64,000 bases of DNA from Anoplopoma fimbria (Eukaryota > Chordata > Actinopteri > Perciformes > Anoplopomatidae): contig NC_072453.1 of assembly GCF_027596085.1 (NCBI RefSeq), positions 2,501,448-2,565,447 on the forward strand, given 5' to 3'. Below are positions 42,685 through 53,952 of the stretch, piece after piece. The notes below the pieces were generated by a model, which ran no database searches, was not told the DNA's origin, and saw nothing but the letters and a program-made list of their open reading frames with translations. The translations under genes and the position numbers were made by a program. Numbering within the stretch: position 1 is the stretch's first letter; each line of letters begins with the position of its first letter.

Positions 42685-43513
42685 ATCAGGATAACAAACT
42701 ACAGAGTGTGCGTCACAGAGTCAGTGGACGAGGCTGCTCTGCTCAGAGCCTCCAAGCAGGACAGGAACAGACTACAACGGACTGGTTTGCAAAGAAAATC
42801 ATTGGTGCCAGGCTGCCCTCCATACAGGATGTGTACATCTCAAAGGTCAGGACATCACTGCAGACCCTTCACACCCTGGACACAACCAGTTCCAACTCCT
42901 CCCCTCTGGTTGGCACTACAGAGCACTGTGCGCCATAACAACCAGACACCATAACAGCTTCTTTCCACAGGCTTTCGTACTGATAAACACTTAATTAGTC
43001 ATACTGCAATATTACCTACATTTTGCACTATTACCTCTGTTCTGCAATATTACCTCCATTTCATTATAATTCTTTTTGGGGTTTTTGTTCATATACATCT
43101 ATATTTATACGTGTTCATAGTAATTAAATGTTAATGCCTCCCTTATTCTACTTGTTGTCCTTTGTTTTCTGTTTTATTTGTCTATTTCTGCATATGTACG
43201 TTGAGAACAACGGAAAAAACGGAATGAAATACCTTGTATGCGTACGCATACAGTACCAGTCAAAAGTTTGGACACACCTTCTCATTCAACTACTTTGAAG
43301 AATCTAAAATATAAAACATATTCTGGTTTGTTGAGCATTTGTTTATTTACCACATAATTCCATATGTGTTCCTTCATAGTTTGGATGTCTTCAATATTAA
43401 TCTACAATGTAGAAAAAAATAAAAATAAAAATAAAGAAAAACCATTGAATGAGAAGGTGTGTCCAAACTTTTGACTGGTACTGTACATGGCCAATAAAGC
43501 TGATTCTGATTCT
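42685..43513 (+). mobile_element. LINE 3' end (L2-like), interrupted by a short inverted-repeat element
   Basis: The decayed coding end at 42690-42960 includes phrases like ITGARLPSIQDVY when read across frames, followed by a 3' UTR with repeated ctgcaatattacctccattt and accttgtatgcgtacgcata, and the 3' terminus catggccaataaagctgattctgattctgat (43486-43516), a classic ending of a fish L2-like LINE. A 233 bp element sits inside the UTR. Confidence 0.75.
43251..43483. mobile_element. Non-autonomous Tc1-like element (MITE)
   Basis: 233 bp, with long inverted ends starting cagtaccagtcaaaagtttg (the right end is its complement), flanked by TA on both sides. The interior is A-rich and codes for nothing. 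It inserted into the 3' UTR of the LINE; removing it with one TA restores the LINE's usual 3' sequence. Confidence 0.93.
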
Positions 43514-43589
43514 GATGTTTTATGTCTTTTTTAACCTTCACAAAACAAAAATATATATATATAATTTTGGAAAAATCCTTTTCTGGTTA

Positions 43590-43760
43590 AGAGTTAGATG
43601 AAAAGATCAATATGTCTCATGTATATCTTAGCTTAGCATAAAGACTGGACACAGGACAAAACAGCTAGCCTGACAGTAACTTCCTGGAATCTCCAGGCAG
43701 CTGGTCCCGTCTAAGACATTATACAGCAGCTCTGTAGTCCAGCTAGATGTGGTTTTTACA
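43590..43760. repeat. Dispersed teleost repeat fragment
   Basis: The run gttagatgaaaagatcaata, cttagcttagcataaagact and aaacagctagcctgacagta is a very common fish repeat, here without its ends. The inverted-repeat element at 46463-46792 looks like the same family. Confidence 0.65.
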
Positions 43761-44065
43761 CTTCTGTTTTGGTAAAGTTTAAAGAAATTAAATATAACTG
43801 GTTAATTAGAAGAGGAATGTACTGGAACTCAATTCTTAAGGACCGTAGTATTGATAGACTCCGACTTTAACAGGTGCTTTTATCTGTAATTTTTAATGTT
43901 TTGGTGTAAATTATCATCACGCTGAAGCATCTCCTCTCCTCCTTTCTGCCTCTCAAAACACTGTGTACTATAGCATCATTAGATGCAGCAAAGGTGTTTG
44001 ACCATCTTGGAAACCTTTGGAAGTAGAGTAAAATATTATGCCATTTCCCTTATACATCCATTGTA

Positions 44066-44375
44066 ATTACATTACATTACAGTCATTTAGCAGACGCTTT
44101 TATCCAAAGCGACTTACAATCAGTAGTATATTACATATCATTCACCCATTCACACACTGATGACAGGCTACCATGCAAGGTGCCACCATCAGACTCTAAC
44201 TAACATTCATGCAACATCCAGTCCACACCGATGGCAAGCCTTCGGGAGCAACTTGGGGTTAAGTGTCTTGCCCAAGGACACATCGACTGCAAAGCCGGGG
44301 ATCGAAAAGCTGGGTATCGAACCGCCGATCCTCTGAAGAACGACCCTGCTCTCCACTGCGCCACAGCAGCCCCAA
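44066..44375 (-). mobile_element. Full-length tRNA-derived SINE with UnaL2-type tail
   Basis: On the minus strand the head is ggggctgctgtggcgcagtg (A-box region) and cggcggttcgatacccagc (B-box region), followed by the body (cttgggcaagacacttaacc) and the tail gtaagtcgctttggataaaa with (TGTAA)n. It is the same family as 33147-33475, but full length. Confidence 0.87.
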
Positions 44376-44448
44376 TTTTGAATTTCTTTGTTGATATTCT
44401 TCACTCTGGAGAAAATGCCTTCAGAACCTTTGTGCTGATGGTATTTGC

Positions 44449-45490
44449 AATGACCTCTTAATGCCACTGTCTGTTATAAAGAAAAAATAGTTGTTGCTGT
44501 AAGGTCCACTCTATTTTTCTCTCATTTTATAAAGTTATTTTTCTTAAAGTGCAGTCACATAAGCTCTTTTAAAAACACAGTGCCCTGCACTCAGCCCAGA
44601 AATAGAGAATAAAGAAATATGGAAGAGAGCAATCATACATTGTAGAGTGTATAAGAGTGATGACACACTGCTACAAAGTGAAAAAATTGTGCTGAAAGCT
44701 CCAGAGTAGATAAAGATTGGTCCTTGTGTCGAGATTGTTTTGTCTACAGTTTATCGCTGTTTCTATTTCCTTCAAAATTGAACAAGAGAGAAGATTGCAC
44801 TCACACAAGAAAAACATTGCATTTGTCCGTTGCAAAGACTTCAATTGAAGTGAATGGGAGAAGGAGCAAATATCGATTTGTTGTACAGTCATTGTAACTG
44901 CTCAGTGAGACTGTTCTTAAGACCTGAAATAAAAGGTAAAATATCAAACCTATTTACTTTGGATTATGACTCAAATTTAAGAACACAGGCTACTTATGTA
45001 AATAGAAAAATAGTAGCCACTAAGTAGCTACTGTTGGTAATCAAGAGAAACTAGCAACAGTACGCTTGATTTCAAAAATGATTCAACTGAAAAACTCAGC
45101 CCAGTGTTGTCAACTCTTTTCCAATGAAAGTAGCTAGCAGCACTAGCTCCAAAAGTCTCTAAACCTAGCAAGAAAGTCGTGATGAACATAAACAACAAAC
45201 ATGTCCATTGTTAGTACCCATTGCTGTCAAGCTAAGAGCTTCTGGAACACTCTGATGACAGGCAGGTAGCTCGTCCAATCAGATCATTTGGGCCGAATTA
45301 AATGTATGGACCACCTTATTACAGTCATACAACAGCCAGAGATACCAGATCTTTGTCTCTTATCTTTTGTCAAAGCATTTGATACATTGAATACGGTTGG
45401 GATGCAAAAAGAAGTTTTAAAAAATACATCAAAAAAATATTTTTGAAGATTACCACCCGGAGCTTTAATAACAAACCACTCAAATGTGTC
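44449..45490. repeat. Continuation of the duplicated rasd1 upstream segment
   Basis: 44449-44760 is a diverged version of 34155-34440; 44760-45302 is almost identical to 34440-34982; 45303-45490 is again strongly diverged from 34983-35162. The change near 45302 is abrupt (just after gggccgaattaaa). Confidence 0.8.
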
Positions 45491-46462
45491 ATTTATTACA
45501 GGGGATGCATTAGCACTACTCGTTGCAATCATGAAGAGAGATACTACTGTCCTAATATCCCTGAGAAAATAATAATAAATGATGCCCCCACATCTGTCTG
45601 TAAGGGGTACATCTGCCGAAGTGCTGCCTTAAGTGCATCAATTAGTAGTCGTCAGACACAAATAGAGACATCACTCGTTTATTACATAACACATATCTCA
45701 CATCACCAGGCAGTGTGTGTTGCTCAGTTGGGAATGGTTTGCATAGGTACAGTATAAAGCCGTTAATGGTACAGCTTATCTGACATTTAAAAGGGTTCAT
45801 TTATCACATTGTACAACAGTTACAAAAACAACGGCAGTGTCGAAGGCTATCTTGGGTTTGTGTTGGTTTTTCCAACTCTTTTTCATATGGTTGTTCTGCT
45901 TTGAAAGATTTCACTCACACCAATTAATCAAGGATGATGTCACTTCACTAACAAACTGTTAAACCGTCGTATTTCCAATTAACATACTCATCATGTGAGT
46001 GTGTGTATGATTTTTTATAAAATAATTCATTGAGAACATGTGGTGGTTTTGAACTAGTTAATAAACATTTTGTGAAATGTGCTAGCTGCTTTCCGGTATT
46101 TACTGACTTTGCTCATATCTTCCTAATATCTTTTCAAGAATAGCGCAGTGCCTGAAGGTCTGTGTTGACCAAGTGTTGCATCTGGAGAGGGGCACAAATA
46201 ATACAAGGAATGTTAACAGCATAGAGGGCAACAACCTAACGGGACCTTTTGACAGTAGACTTGTCGGACAGGTGTCTACTGGGGTGCAGGGTGCTGGTAT
46301 TGTGCATGGAGTCCGTTAAAAGTACCTGACATGACTTTGAAAAGTGAACTCTGTGTATAACACTCAGTGAAGGTGGATGGGCTGCTATTTTCTGTTGCAG
46401 ATCTTCTTCTGATGCAGGCTGGTAGTGGTGGTGATGAGTGTGTTTTAACTCTGCATACAGCT
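45491..46462. other. Intergenic stretch between the duplication and pemt, no gene seen
   Basis: No exon or element is recognised. Because pemt is transcribed leftwards, any long 3' UTR of pemt would extend from 47048 towards this region. Confidence 0.45.
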
Positions 46463-46792
46463 TTAAAGGAATAATTTAACATCTTGGGATATACCCTTAT
46501 TTGCTCTCTTGCAAATAATTAAATGAGAAGATGAATTCCACAGGTTCAAGTAAGGAGGAGGTAGAGTCTGGAAACTGTAACTATTTCTAAATGGACAACG
46601 GCATTCTGCCTAGTGGTGTAGCATCTGTGGTAGTTGCCTGCCAGCTTCATGGTGGCTGCGCGGCTAAGCTAAGCTAATCACTTCCTAGTTCTAGCTCCAT
46701 ACGTACCTCATAAGAGGTATCAATCTTCTCATGTAATCTTTAACAAGAAAGAACTAAAGATTGTTTCTCAAAATATCAAACTATTCCTTTAA
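46463..46792. mobile_element. Non-autonomous inverted-repeat element
   Basis: About 330 bp with imperfect inverted ends (ttaaaggaataatttaacat on the left; the right end reads ttaaaggaatagtttgatat in complement). The interior has gctaagctaagctaatcact. It belongs to a very common teleost family. TTAA at both ends could be part of the target duplication. Confidence 0.75.
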
Positions 46793-47048
46793 CGTGCCAT
46801 CCTTAGCCCAATTATGCCATGACCATGTGGTCCCACATTACATTAGAAACTTGGCTCCACGTAGCATTCACATTATTAAGAAGAGCATAAAATCACTTGC
46901 AGCTGCAGTTTGAATGCAGCCTTTAAATCCACACTGGAGGGGGATTAATGATCAACGCTGTTGGTCAGTAGGTCTGTCCTCTTGTCTGTCTGACAGGAAG
47001 GGAATCCTCAGTCATACCAGGATCAGGAAGCAGCTGGGGCGGGAGGGG

Positions 47049-47103
47049 TCATTCGTGCTTGCGGCGCTGACTCCTCTCCTGATAGATCAGTTCGGTGAAT
47101 GGT
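47049..47103 (-). CDS. pemt: PEMT terminal coding exon
   Basis: Last coding exon of phosphatidylethanolamine N-methyltransferase. The acceptor is a pyrimidine-rich tract ending tttacag at 47104-47110. The exon completes a split Gly codon, then reads PFTELIYQERSQRRKHE and stops at 47049. The PFT-E-IY core is conserved at the C-terminus of vertebrate PEMT. The basic KH-rich end resembles the tail that follows the last membrane segment. The incoming phase (two bases from the previous exon) matches the donor at 50704 exactly. Confidence 0.9.
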
Positions 47104-47510
47104 CTGTAAATACAGCAGAACAAACATATAATGGGGCAATAAATCAGCAGCTTGAACGCCGTACCAGTCCGTGCCAGGATCGCTTGTGTGTGTGTGTGAT
47201 GAACCGCGAGGGAGCCTGAGCGTATATGTGTGTGTGTGAATGACAGGATGATGCTTGGTGTCTCCACATGTTCGTCCACTCTGTTGCACATGAACGGTCT
47301 TTACACCACTGAACCCCATATATCAAACAAACAGCTGTACCAAACAGCAGCTCTGTTCTTTGTGTGTAATTTAGATTATTTGGTAAAATAACATCCCAGA
47401 TAGGTGAGGGAAAAAATTGCACTTGGACAAGCAAGGGATTAGAGCTGAGGTGACAGGGCCCATATTTCTCTGGTGCTCTATTGACAGTGTGCAGGATATT
47501 GAAGTGTGTA

Positions 47511-48183
47511 GGGGAGAGCCGGTACGAAAGTAACAATACAAAAGTAATGCAATATGAAATGAATGCGGTGCATAAGTAACGTGCGATATTCCCCGAGCCT
47601 ATATGAGTCTTATATGATACTACGTAAGCATATACAGCATCCAACACAAAAACAATGACGATGATACATCATACTCTCGTTGTGTTTTACCCAGAAAGCT
47701 GTTTCGGATCAGGTAAATTTGCTCAGGTGATATCTTTTTTTTTGAATGACAAGTCATGTTTAATATTTCATGGGATTTTTTTGAAGGATTATTGAGTACT
47801 TTAACACATCCTGAAATTCGCCATGTCAGAGTAAACTGTCACATGTTTAACTTGAGGTGTCCTTGTCAGGAAAAAATGAAAGATGTTTATTTCGTCCCTC
47901 TACATCAACAACATAATGTGAGTACGAGAGAAAATGAAGTTTGTAAATATCAATAAAGTTGAATACTGTGAATATTGTGCTACTTCTGACCCACCTGTGT
48001 GTTACTTTTGTCCCCACTGACAGGGTTCACATTGAGAAGGAGGAACATAAGTTTAATATCTCGTTATATTGAAGTCTTTCAACATTTGTGCCAAATAACA
48101 CCTAGCATGGACAGAGGTGAGTTGTTGATCACAACAAATAATACGTTTACCTTAAAAGTGTTACTTTTGTACCAGCTCCCCCC
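47511..48183. mobile_element. Inverted-repeat DNA element, superfamily unknown
   Basis: 673 bp with 25 bp terminal inverted repeats that match at 22 positions (left ggggagagccggtacgaaag; right, in complement, ggggggagctggtacaaaag) and TA on both sides. The phrase gttacttttgt recurs internally near 48001 in the orientation of the right end, a subterminal repeat. No transposase is present. It lies in the pemt 3' intron. I could not place it in a named family. Confidence 0.8.
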
Positions 48184-50209
48184 TAGGTTCCTTGTAGAAG
48201 TAGTTGTATCTTGCCAGTACTGTGAACAGTGCTGCTGATCGGTGTAGAGTAGCAGTTAATACGAGACAATCGAGGCCCCGTATGAAACCAACCAATTTCG
48301 ACTAATATACTGGATGTCCGAGCCAATAGGACAGTCAGTAACCCTAGTTAGCAGTTAGTATGCTTGTTAGCTTGCTAACTTCCAGTTCCACCAATCTAAG
48401 CGATTCTACTAAAATGTATTATTTTACTGCAGATTTTTGTAATTTTAGACTAAAAAGACTCATAACCAGGATACTGTTCAAGTGCATGTATAGATGCAGC
48501 TAGTTATCACCTTGAATCAAAAAATGAAATAAATATCCTGAGCTGATCCACAGGATCAGAATTCAAGCTGGATGTTTGAACGACAACTTTCTGAATCGCC
48601 TAATTACGCAGGATTTAAACACTTATCGACACTGTTGAAAGTGAAAAAGAATTAACCACAAATAATAAACTGTAGCCAGCAGTTTCATTAAACATTTAGA
48701 TTGTGTGATAGATGTTATTAACTCTGCGTTTATTTAAGCAAACAGTGAAAAAGTGGAAAAACACCTCTAACCTAAAAGACTCATGGTGGTAAGCAGATGT
48801 GGATATTATAAAAAAATAATACGATAGGACACTATAGACGTTATCATAGGAAATCATCAAAGAAAAGCTTGGATGTAGGGTACATTTTCTTAACACGCCT
48901 AAATTGCTTTACTAATTTATAGCAGGCCTAAATAGGCTAGAAAAATATGCATGATCAGAAATGGATTTAAAATAAATGTTGAATCATAAAACTTTGTCCG
49001 GACATCCACAAGTGAAAGTCAGATACTGATCCGTTACCTTAGGGAGTCTGGATGTTTCTTATCACAGCCCAAATATTATTAAAGGCAGGATGAGACTCAT
49101 TTACAGACTTTGTCTTGTTGATGGCAAAACACAGACCAAAAGTTGAAAAATATTGAAATTATTTGGGTAAATCAATCCTCACAAATGGCACTAGAGAAAG
49201 TCAACCATGATCCAGCCTTCTAGTTTATTTTAGAGGTTTACTAATAGATGATGTGAAGGGGAAAAAAGCCATTATTCGGTGTCAGCTTTCACCGCTGCAT
49301 CTCACTCTGCATCCCAGGGGATTATGAGCTAAAAAAAGCAGAGAGGCATTGTCCAAAACTCACTAGACATCTATTTCCATTCGCAGTGTGGTTGCTGCAT
49401 CGTTGCCATTGCTGCTTTCACCCCATTTCAGTCACTGCGTGTGGCAATATCCAACTGGCTGCCTCGCTACCCTTGTAGATGTTAACTAAATGAGATCATT
49501 CAGAGTCTATGCCAGAGGCAGACGGAAAATATAGCTTAGTATGAATCTTTTCCCAGTCACAGTGTAAAGTAATAACTGGCACCTGCTCTACCTTCAATTC
49601 ACAGGTTTCCGGCTGATTGACATGAATGTGGATTGGCGCTGCCGCAAATTGCCAAAGCGTCATGAACATCTGCGCTCTAATTCACAGCAGGTTTAAATGT
49701 GTGACAATTTCATGAATGCATGCTTCCGACTTTTTCATTTAACCTGTTGGGCAAATGAGCTCATCCTTAGACACAAACAAGATAACCTTCATGGGCCCGA
49801 CGAGGTAGGAAATGGACAAAGAGGGCTCCTCACATGCAGTTACATGACTTGTAATTTGATTGAAAAAACCACAAAATAGCTATTTATTGTTTATTTGTGG
49901 AGAGTGTTTGTGTGTGTGACTGCGCTGGTGTTTACGTGTTATAAAGTAGGTCAGTCAGTTGTGACCTAATAAATCCGCCATTTCTCATCCTTTGTCTTTC
50001 TGCTGCTGCTGCTACAAAGGTTAACATTTTGTTTGTGTTCTTACTTCAGGGTCCTCAATATAATAGGTCGTGAGCAAGAATGGTGTGTTCATTTACACCC
50101 GTGTGCATCTGTGTCATGAGCTGTCATGATGTTATGTGAGTGGTTCCGCACACATGTAATACAAAAGACATCGGCACAGTTAACACATGAACACATAAAC
50201 ACCTACACA
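48184..50209. other. pemt intron sequence, nothing else seen
   Basis: AT-rich sequence between the last two pemt exons. No exon-like segment, RNA gene or complete element was noticed. Confidence 0.45.
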
Positions 50210-50520
50210 CACACAAAAGTCGTGTTTTCATCACTTTACAGGACATTACATTGACTAACATCCATTTTGATGGGAATTTACCTTGACCCTAACATAACTG
50301 CTACTTCCCAACTCTAATCCTTCCCAACTCTAATCCAAACCTTAAGCTAAATTTAAACCTAAACCTAAACCTAACCTTAAACCAAGTCTTCACCCGAAAA
50401 GAAGGATTTTTTGTTATGGGGACTTTCATTTTGGAAGGCGAGTCCCCACAACGTGACTGTGTAAACAGATTTATGTCCCCGCAACATGAGTAATACACCC
50501 CCCCCCCCCCCTTGTGCTGA
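50210..50520. repeat. Dispersed repeat with telomere-like and poly-C tracts
   Basis: Contains a run of aaacctaaacctaaacctaa (about 50356-50380), agtccccacaacgtgactgt (50441) and a C-run at about 50499-50510. I recognise the whole as a frequent teleost repeat. The telomere-like words differ from TTAGGG arrays and are too short to be an interstitial telomere. Confidence 0.6.
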
Positions 50521-50703
50521 GAGTCTAAATGATCTAAATTGACAGATGGTCAGTCACACTTCACCTCATAACATGTTGTCATATACATCCGCGATTGTGT
50601 CTGATAGTGGCCTGAATGGTCAATTTAAAGGTGTATTCAGCGCATTTTGGGGTGCATTCTCACGTGTACCCAAGTGATTGACCAAATACATTTGAAGACT
50701 TAC

Positions 50704-50778
50704 CCCTCAAATTGTATCGCCAACTTGTAAGCCACGGCTACGATGGCAGTCAGGACAAGACCAACAGGACTGGCACCA
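50704..50778 (-). CDS. pemt: PEMT penultimate coding exon
   Basis: 75 bp exon encoding GASPVGLVLTAIVAVAYKLA and IQFE, the last transmembrane segment of the enzyme (human equivalent: H-A-S-P-T-G then a hydrophobic run). The acceptor is ccgtctcag at 50779, the donor gggtaagt at 50703. Phases fit both neighbours (AT/T in, GG/A out). The human enzyme has adjacent acidic residues Glu-Glu before PFT, implicated in S-adenosylmethionine binding; here the pair reads Glu-Gly across the splice. Confidence 0.9.
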
Positions 50779-53037
50779 CTGAGACGGAGAAGGAGAGAAA
50801 AAAGAGGAAGATGGCTGGGTTAGGTTATATATTGAGTGAGCAACACAATATGTAATGGAAATTTGAACCACTTATCAGTTGTCTTCGACTGATGTGAAGT
50901 GTATAATTATGAGTACATAAAGAGAGCGACTGAACAGAGACGGCAGATCTTGAGATTTATTTAAAAATCTTTATGTTAGTGGCCACCCAAAACATATCCC
51001 CCACAATTTCAAAATAAACCATATTCAAGAAAAGAACCAAAAATATTGTCTGAGGATATATTCAATGATAAATAGAGTAAATGTAAAATGGTAAAGTCAT
51101 GATTGTATAAAGAAAATAAGTAATGATAAGAAAGATATTTTTTTTTCAACAGAGTTGTTCTCAATGTAGTTCATCCTTGTGGACAAAGATAAACACAACC
51201 AACACCACATTGACCTACATACATCTGATCAGAATGTGGCACAGTGACACAGATTCATTTTGTCAAGAAGTGGAAAAAACACATTACAAATCATGAAGCC
51301 AGACTTTTATTCCGAGCAAATGTGTTGGTGGTAATGCAGTGGACATAATTAACAACAAAGAAAACCCGGGAGTGCAGGACTGATAGCACTCTCAATTAGG
51401 GGTGTGAGAAACAAAAGGTTATGATCTCTTTTATCGCTATTATCTGTAAACATATTCAATATAAACACCATGTGTGCGCTGGTTTAATTTCTCGTCCTAC
51501 TGAAGCTTACATTGCCAACTTTGACCTAACGGTGAAAAAAGATAGAAACCTAATCAACAAAAAAATCTGACACACTGTCACTGCCTGCTGAACTTGATTT
51601 GCTGATGGGGCTTATACAACTGTCCACCCTGACCTACATAAGCAGGCAGTGATGGAGGAGCAAACGCACACAGAGAGAGAAAGTACAGTGCCATTCAGTG
51701 ATTTCCTGGACTTTTTACAGCAAGTTAGAAAAATATATAATGGGCAAATAAAGTTATTCAAACTGTGTTTCTTCCTATGGTTTAATAACAGCAATATAAT
51801 TTAAAGAAAAAATTGTATGTTTAATTTCTAAAGAAAGGCGGCTGCATATGTAACAGAAAATGTTGGAGTCTGGCTAATGCACCCTTTCCTCAAATGTCTG
51901 CATGCAAACAAAAAAATATAAAAAAAAAGGTTATTAGCACATACACAGTGACATTTCGAGCTAATCATTTTGTCAGACAGTAATATATCAAGAGATGCCA
52001 ACTTTAAATGCATGGGCACTGTTAACATGATAGTACAGTAGAACCGTACCCACACACAACACCCAGTTCTGTTACATGCGGTGGTGCAGACTCAGGACAA
52101 ATTTGATGACTTTAACTTGACTTGACAAAATAGAAAAAGGCTTTCAACTTGACTTGGACATAAACACCAATGACTCCTGTCTTCACTGGGACTTGGGCCT
52201 TTGACTTGCTACTTTCCCCGATTCCAAAGATTAAAAAAGTAGGTTATTTGAAAAAGTGTGCCAGGAAGCAATTAATTTCCCTTAATTTCCTGATAAATTA
52301 ACTTTAACGTAATTCCCTCCCAGCAAGTCGACACTTCATTTCCCTGGATCCACTTGACTGTGAAGAACTGACATTACGGACATAAATTGTGAATGCAGCA
52401 AGTTCTCCTAAATCACTCGTACAAGCCACTTAAGAAGGAATCTGTTTGTACAAGTGGTTCTAGTATGAGGCCTAATGACTTGGTCCCACCTTTGGTTACA
52501 TGTTTATTAAGAAAAAGGACATAAATATATAAAATATATAAAAAACATTTTATTTTCATTGCCGTCCTCTTTTGGTCCAGTTCCGTCTTAAAACGGTTCT
52601 TGGATGTGCACGACCACTTTACTTTGTTTATCCTGCTAACATGCTCACAATGACACATAGCGTGCTAATGTTAAGAAAGTATAATGTTTACCATGTTCGC
52701 CATCTTAGTTTAGTGTGTTGTGTCTGTACCTTTAATAAAGTTCTAGCTGATTGGTAAGAGGCATGGGAACAAGCTCACCACCACATAATACAGAAATATT
52801 AACAGAGCTCACAAGTGCATTCACACTGAAAAATGCCTCAAATAATTAACAAATGTGTCTTTTATAAAAAACAAATGTGTTTGAACAGGGTTTCAATGGA
52901 GGCGTTGGTTAATTGTAAGGCAAGCAACTCTTGCATGAACATCACTAAGGTCTGCCCGGATGAGGTAACCTAGTAGGAGGTTGTTCTTTAATATGCACTC
53001 AAGCTAGGATTTAGAACACTCAAAATCAACCTCAATC
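50779..53037. other. pemt intron sequence, dispersed repeat patches
   Basis: Around 52095-52215 the repeated acttgacttg and gggacttgggcctttgactt phrases look like a dispersed fish repeat. No other gene is seen. Confidence 0.4.
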
Positions 53038-53580
53038 ATTACATTACATTACATTACAGTCATTTAGCAGACGCTTTTATCCAAAGCGACTTACAGGAAG
53101 TGTATTCAACATAGGTATTCAAGAGAACTACTAGTCACCAGAAGTCATAAGTGCATCTCCTTTCTTAAACAAGCATCTTAAAGCATAAACCAGAGCAAAA
53201 GTATAGTGCAGAGGCAAATTACTACGAAAACAATAATTGCAACAGACTAATACGAATATAATAAGTGCTACAAACTACTACGAATAGGATAAGTGCAGTA
53301 AACGAATACGAATTCAATAAGTGCAGCGAACTGATACGAATACAGTGAGTGCAACAACTAATACGAATACAATAAGTGCTACGAGGAAGGCTCAGGGTAG
53401 TACTTCTTGAAGAGGTGAGTTTTCAGCCTGCGCCTAAAGATGGGCAGCGACTCTGCTGTCCTGACGTCAGTGGGGAGTTCATTCCACCACTGAGGGGCCA
53501 GGACAGAAAAAAGCTGTGACCGGGTGGATCGGCCGCAGGGACCTCTGAGCGACGGGGCAACCAATCTACATATTGCTACA
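53038..53580 (-). mobile_element. UnaL2-type LINE (L2 clade) 3' end
   Basis: On the minus strand a coding end (53379-53564) with LAPQWWNELPTDVRTAESLP then RRRLKTHLFKKYYPEPSS is followed by about 280 bp of 3' UTR with degenerate repeats of the type ctaatacgaata, and by the tail cctgtaagtcgctttggata with (TGTAA)n. It is the LINE-side match of the tails on the SINEs at 33147 and 44066. Confidence 0.8.
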
Positions 53581-53904
53581 TATTGCCCAGCCCTAATTCA
53601 TCCTGTGGGAATGTACGCATAATGACATGGTAATCCATCCAATAGACATTTCCCTCAAAACCATATATGATGCCAACTAATGGTGTCATCTAAAGGAAAA
53701 GTCAGAGGTTGACTAAAATCATTGCAATTCACTGTGTGGGAAGCATGATAATGCAATGGAACCATGATTATTAGGCTGCTAGCATGGCTAAGAAATTTGT
53801 TCAGATCTCACCGTAGTGTTTATATGTATTGATATACTTTTATCTATACATATTTAGTACTTAGTAAATACTTAGGACTTATATTTTCTGTATATATGTA
53901 TATG
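53581..53904. other. pemt intron sequence, nothing seen
   Basis: No feature recognised. Confidence 0.4.
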
Positions 53905-53952
53905 TAAATTTCCCCGCTGCGGGACTAATAAAGGATTATCTTATTTTATCTC
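53905..53952 (+). mobile_element. Extreme 3' end of an L2/Rex1-type LINE
   Basis: aaatttccccgctgcgggac, then taataaaggattatc and a short TTATC-like tail, identical to the end of the LINE at 13190-13230. The copy is severely truncated. A short (AT)n tract follows at 53955-53974. Confidence 0.85.

Larger units (their letters stand above)
35203..45490. repeat. Duplication unit B (contains rasd1 copy 2)
   Basis: This unit repeats unit A with additions: a retroelement insertion at 36079-37007, a tandem duplication of about 667 bp (the unit-A stretch 33801-34469 is present at about 40371-41048 and again from 41049), and about 3.0 kb of foreign DNA (about 41440-44449) splitting the second of those copies. 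The join at 41048/41049 (cacacaag/gtggag) connects sequence equivalent to 34469 directly to sequence equivalent to 33801. Confidence 0.82.

Noticed and set aside
29352..45490. Assembly artefact (retained haplotypes) as the explanation for the two rasd1 copies
   Set aside because: Alleles would show uniform low divergence; here flanks differ strongly, insertions are copy-specific and the units are collinear in tandem. Not fully excluded without reads.
50340..50390. Interstitial telomere or fusion point
   Set aside because: The words are aaacct/aaccta variants over about 40 bp, inside a dispersed repeat, not a TTAGGG array.
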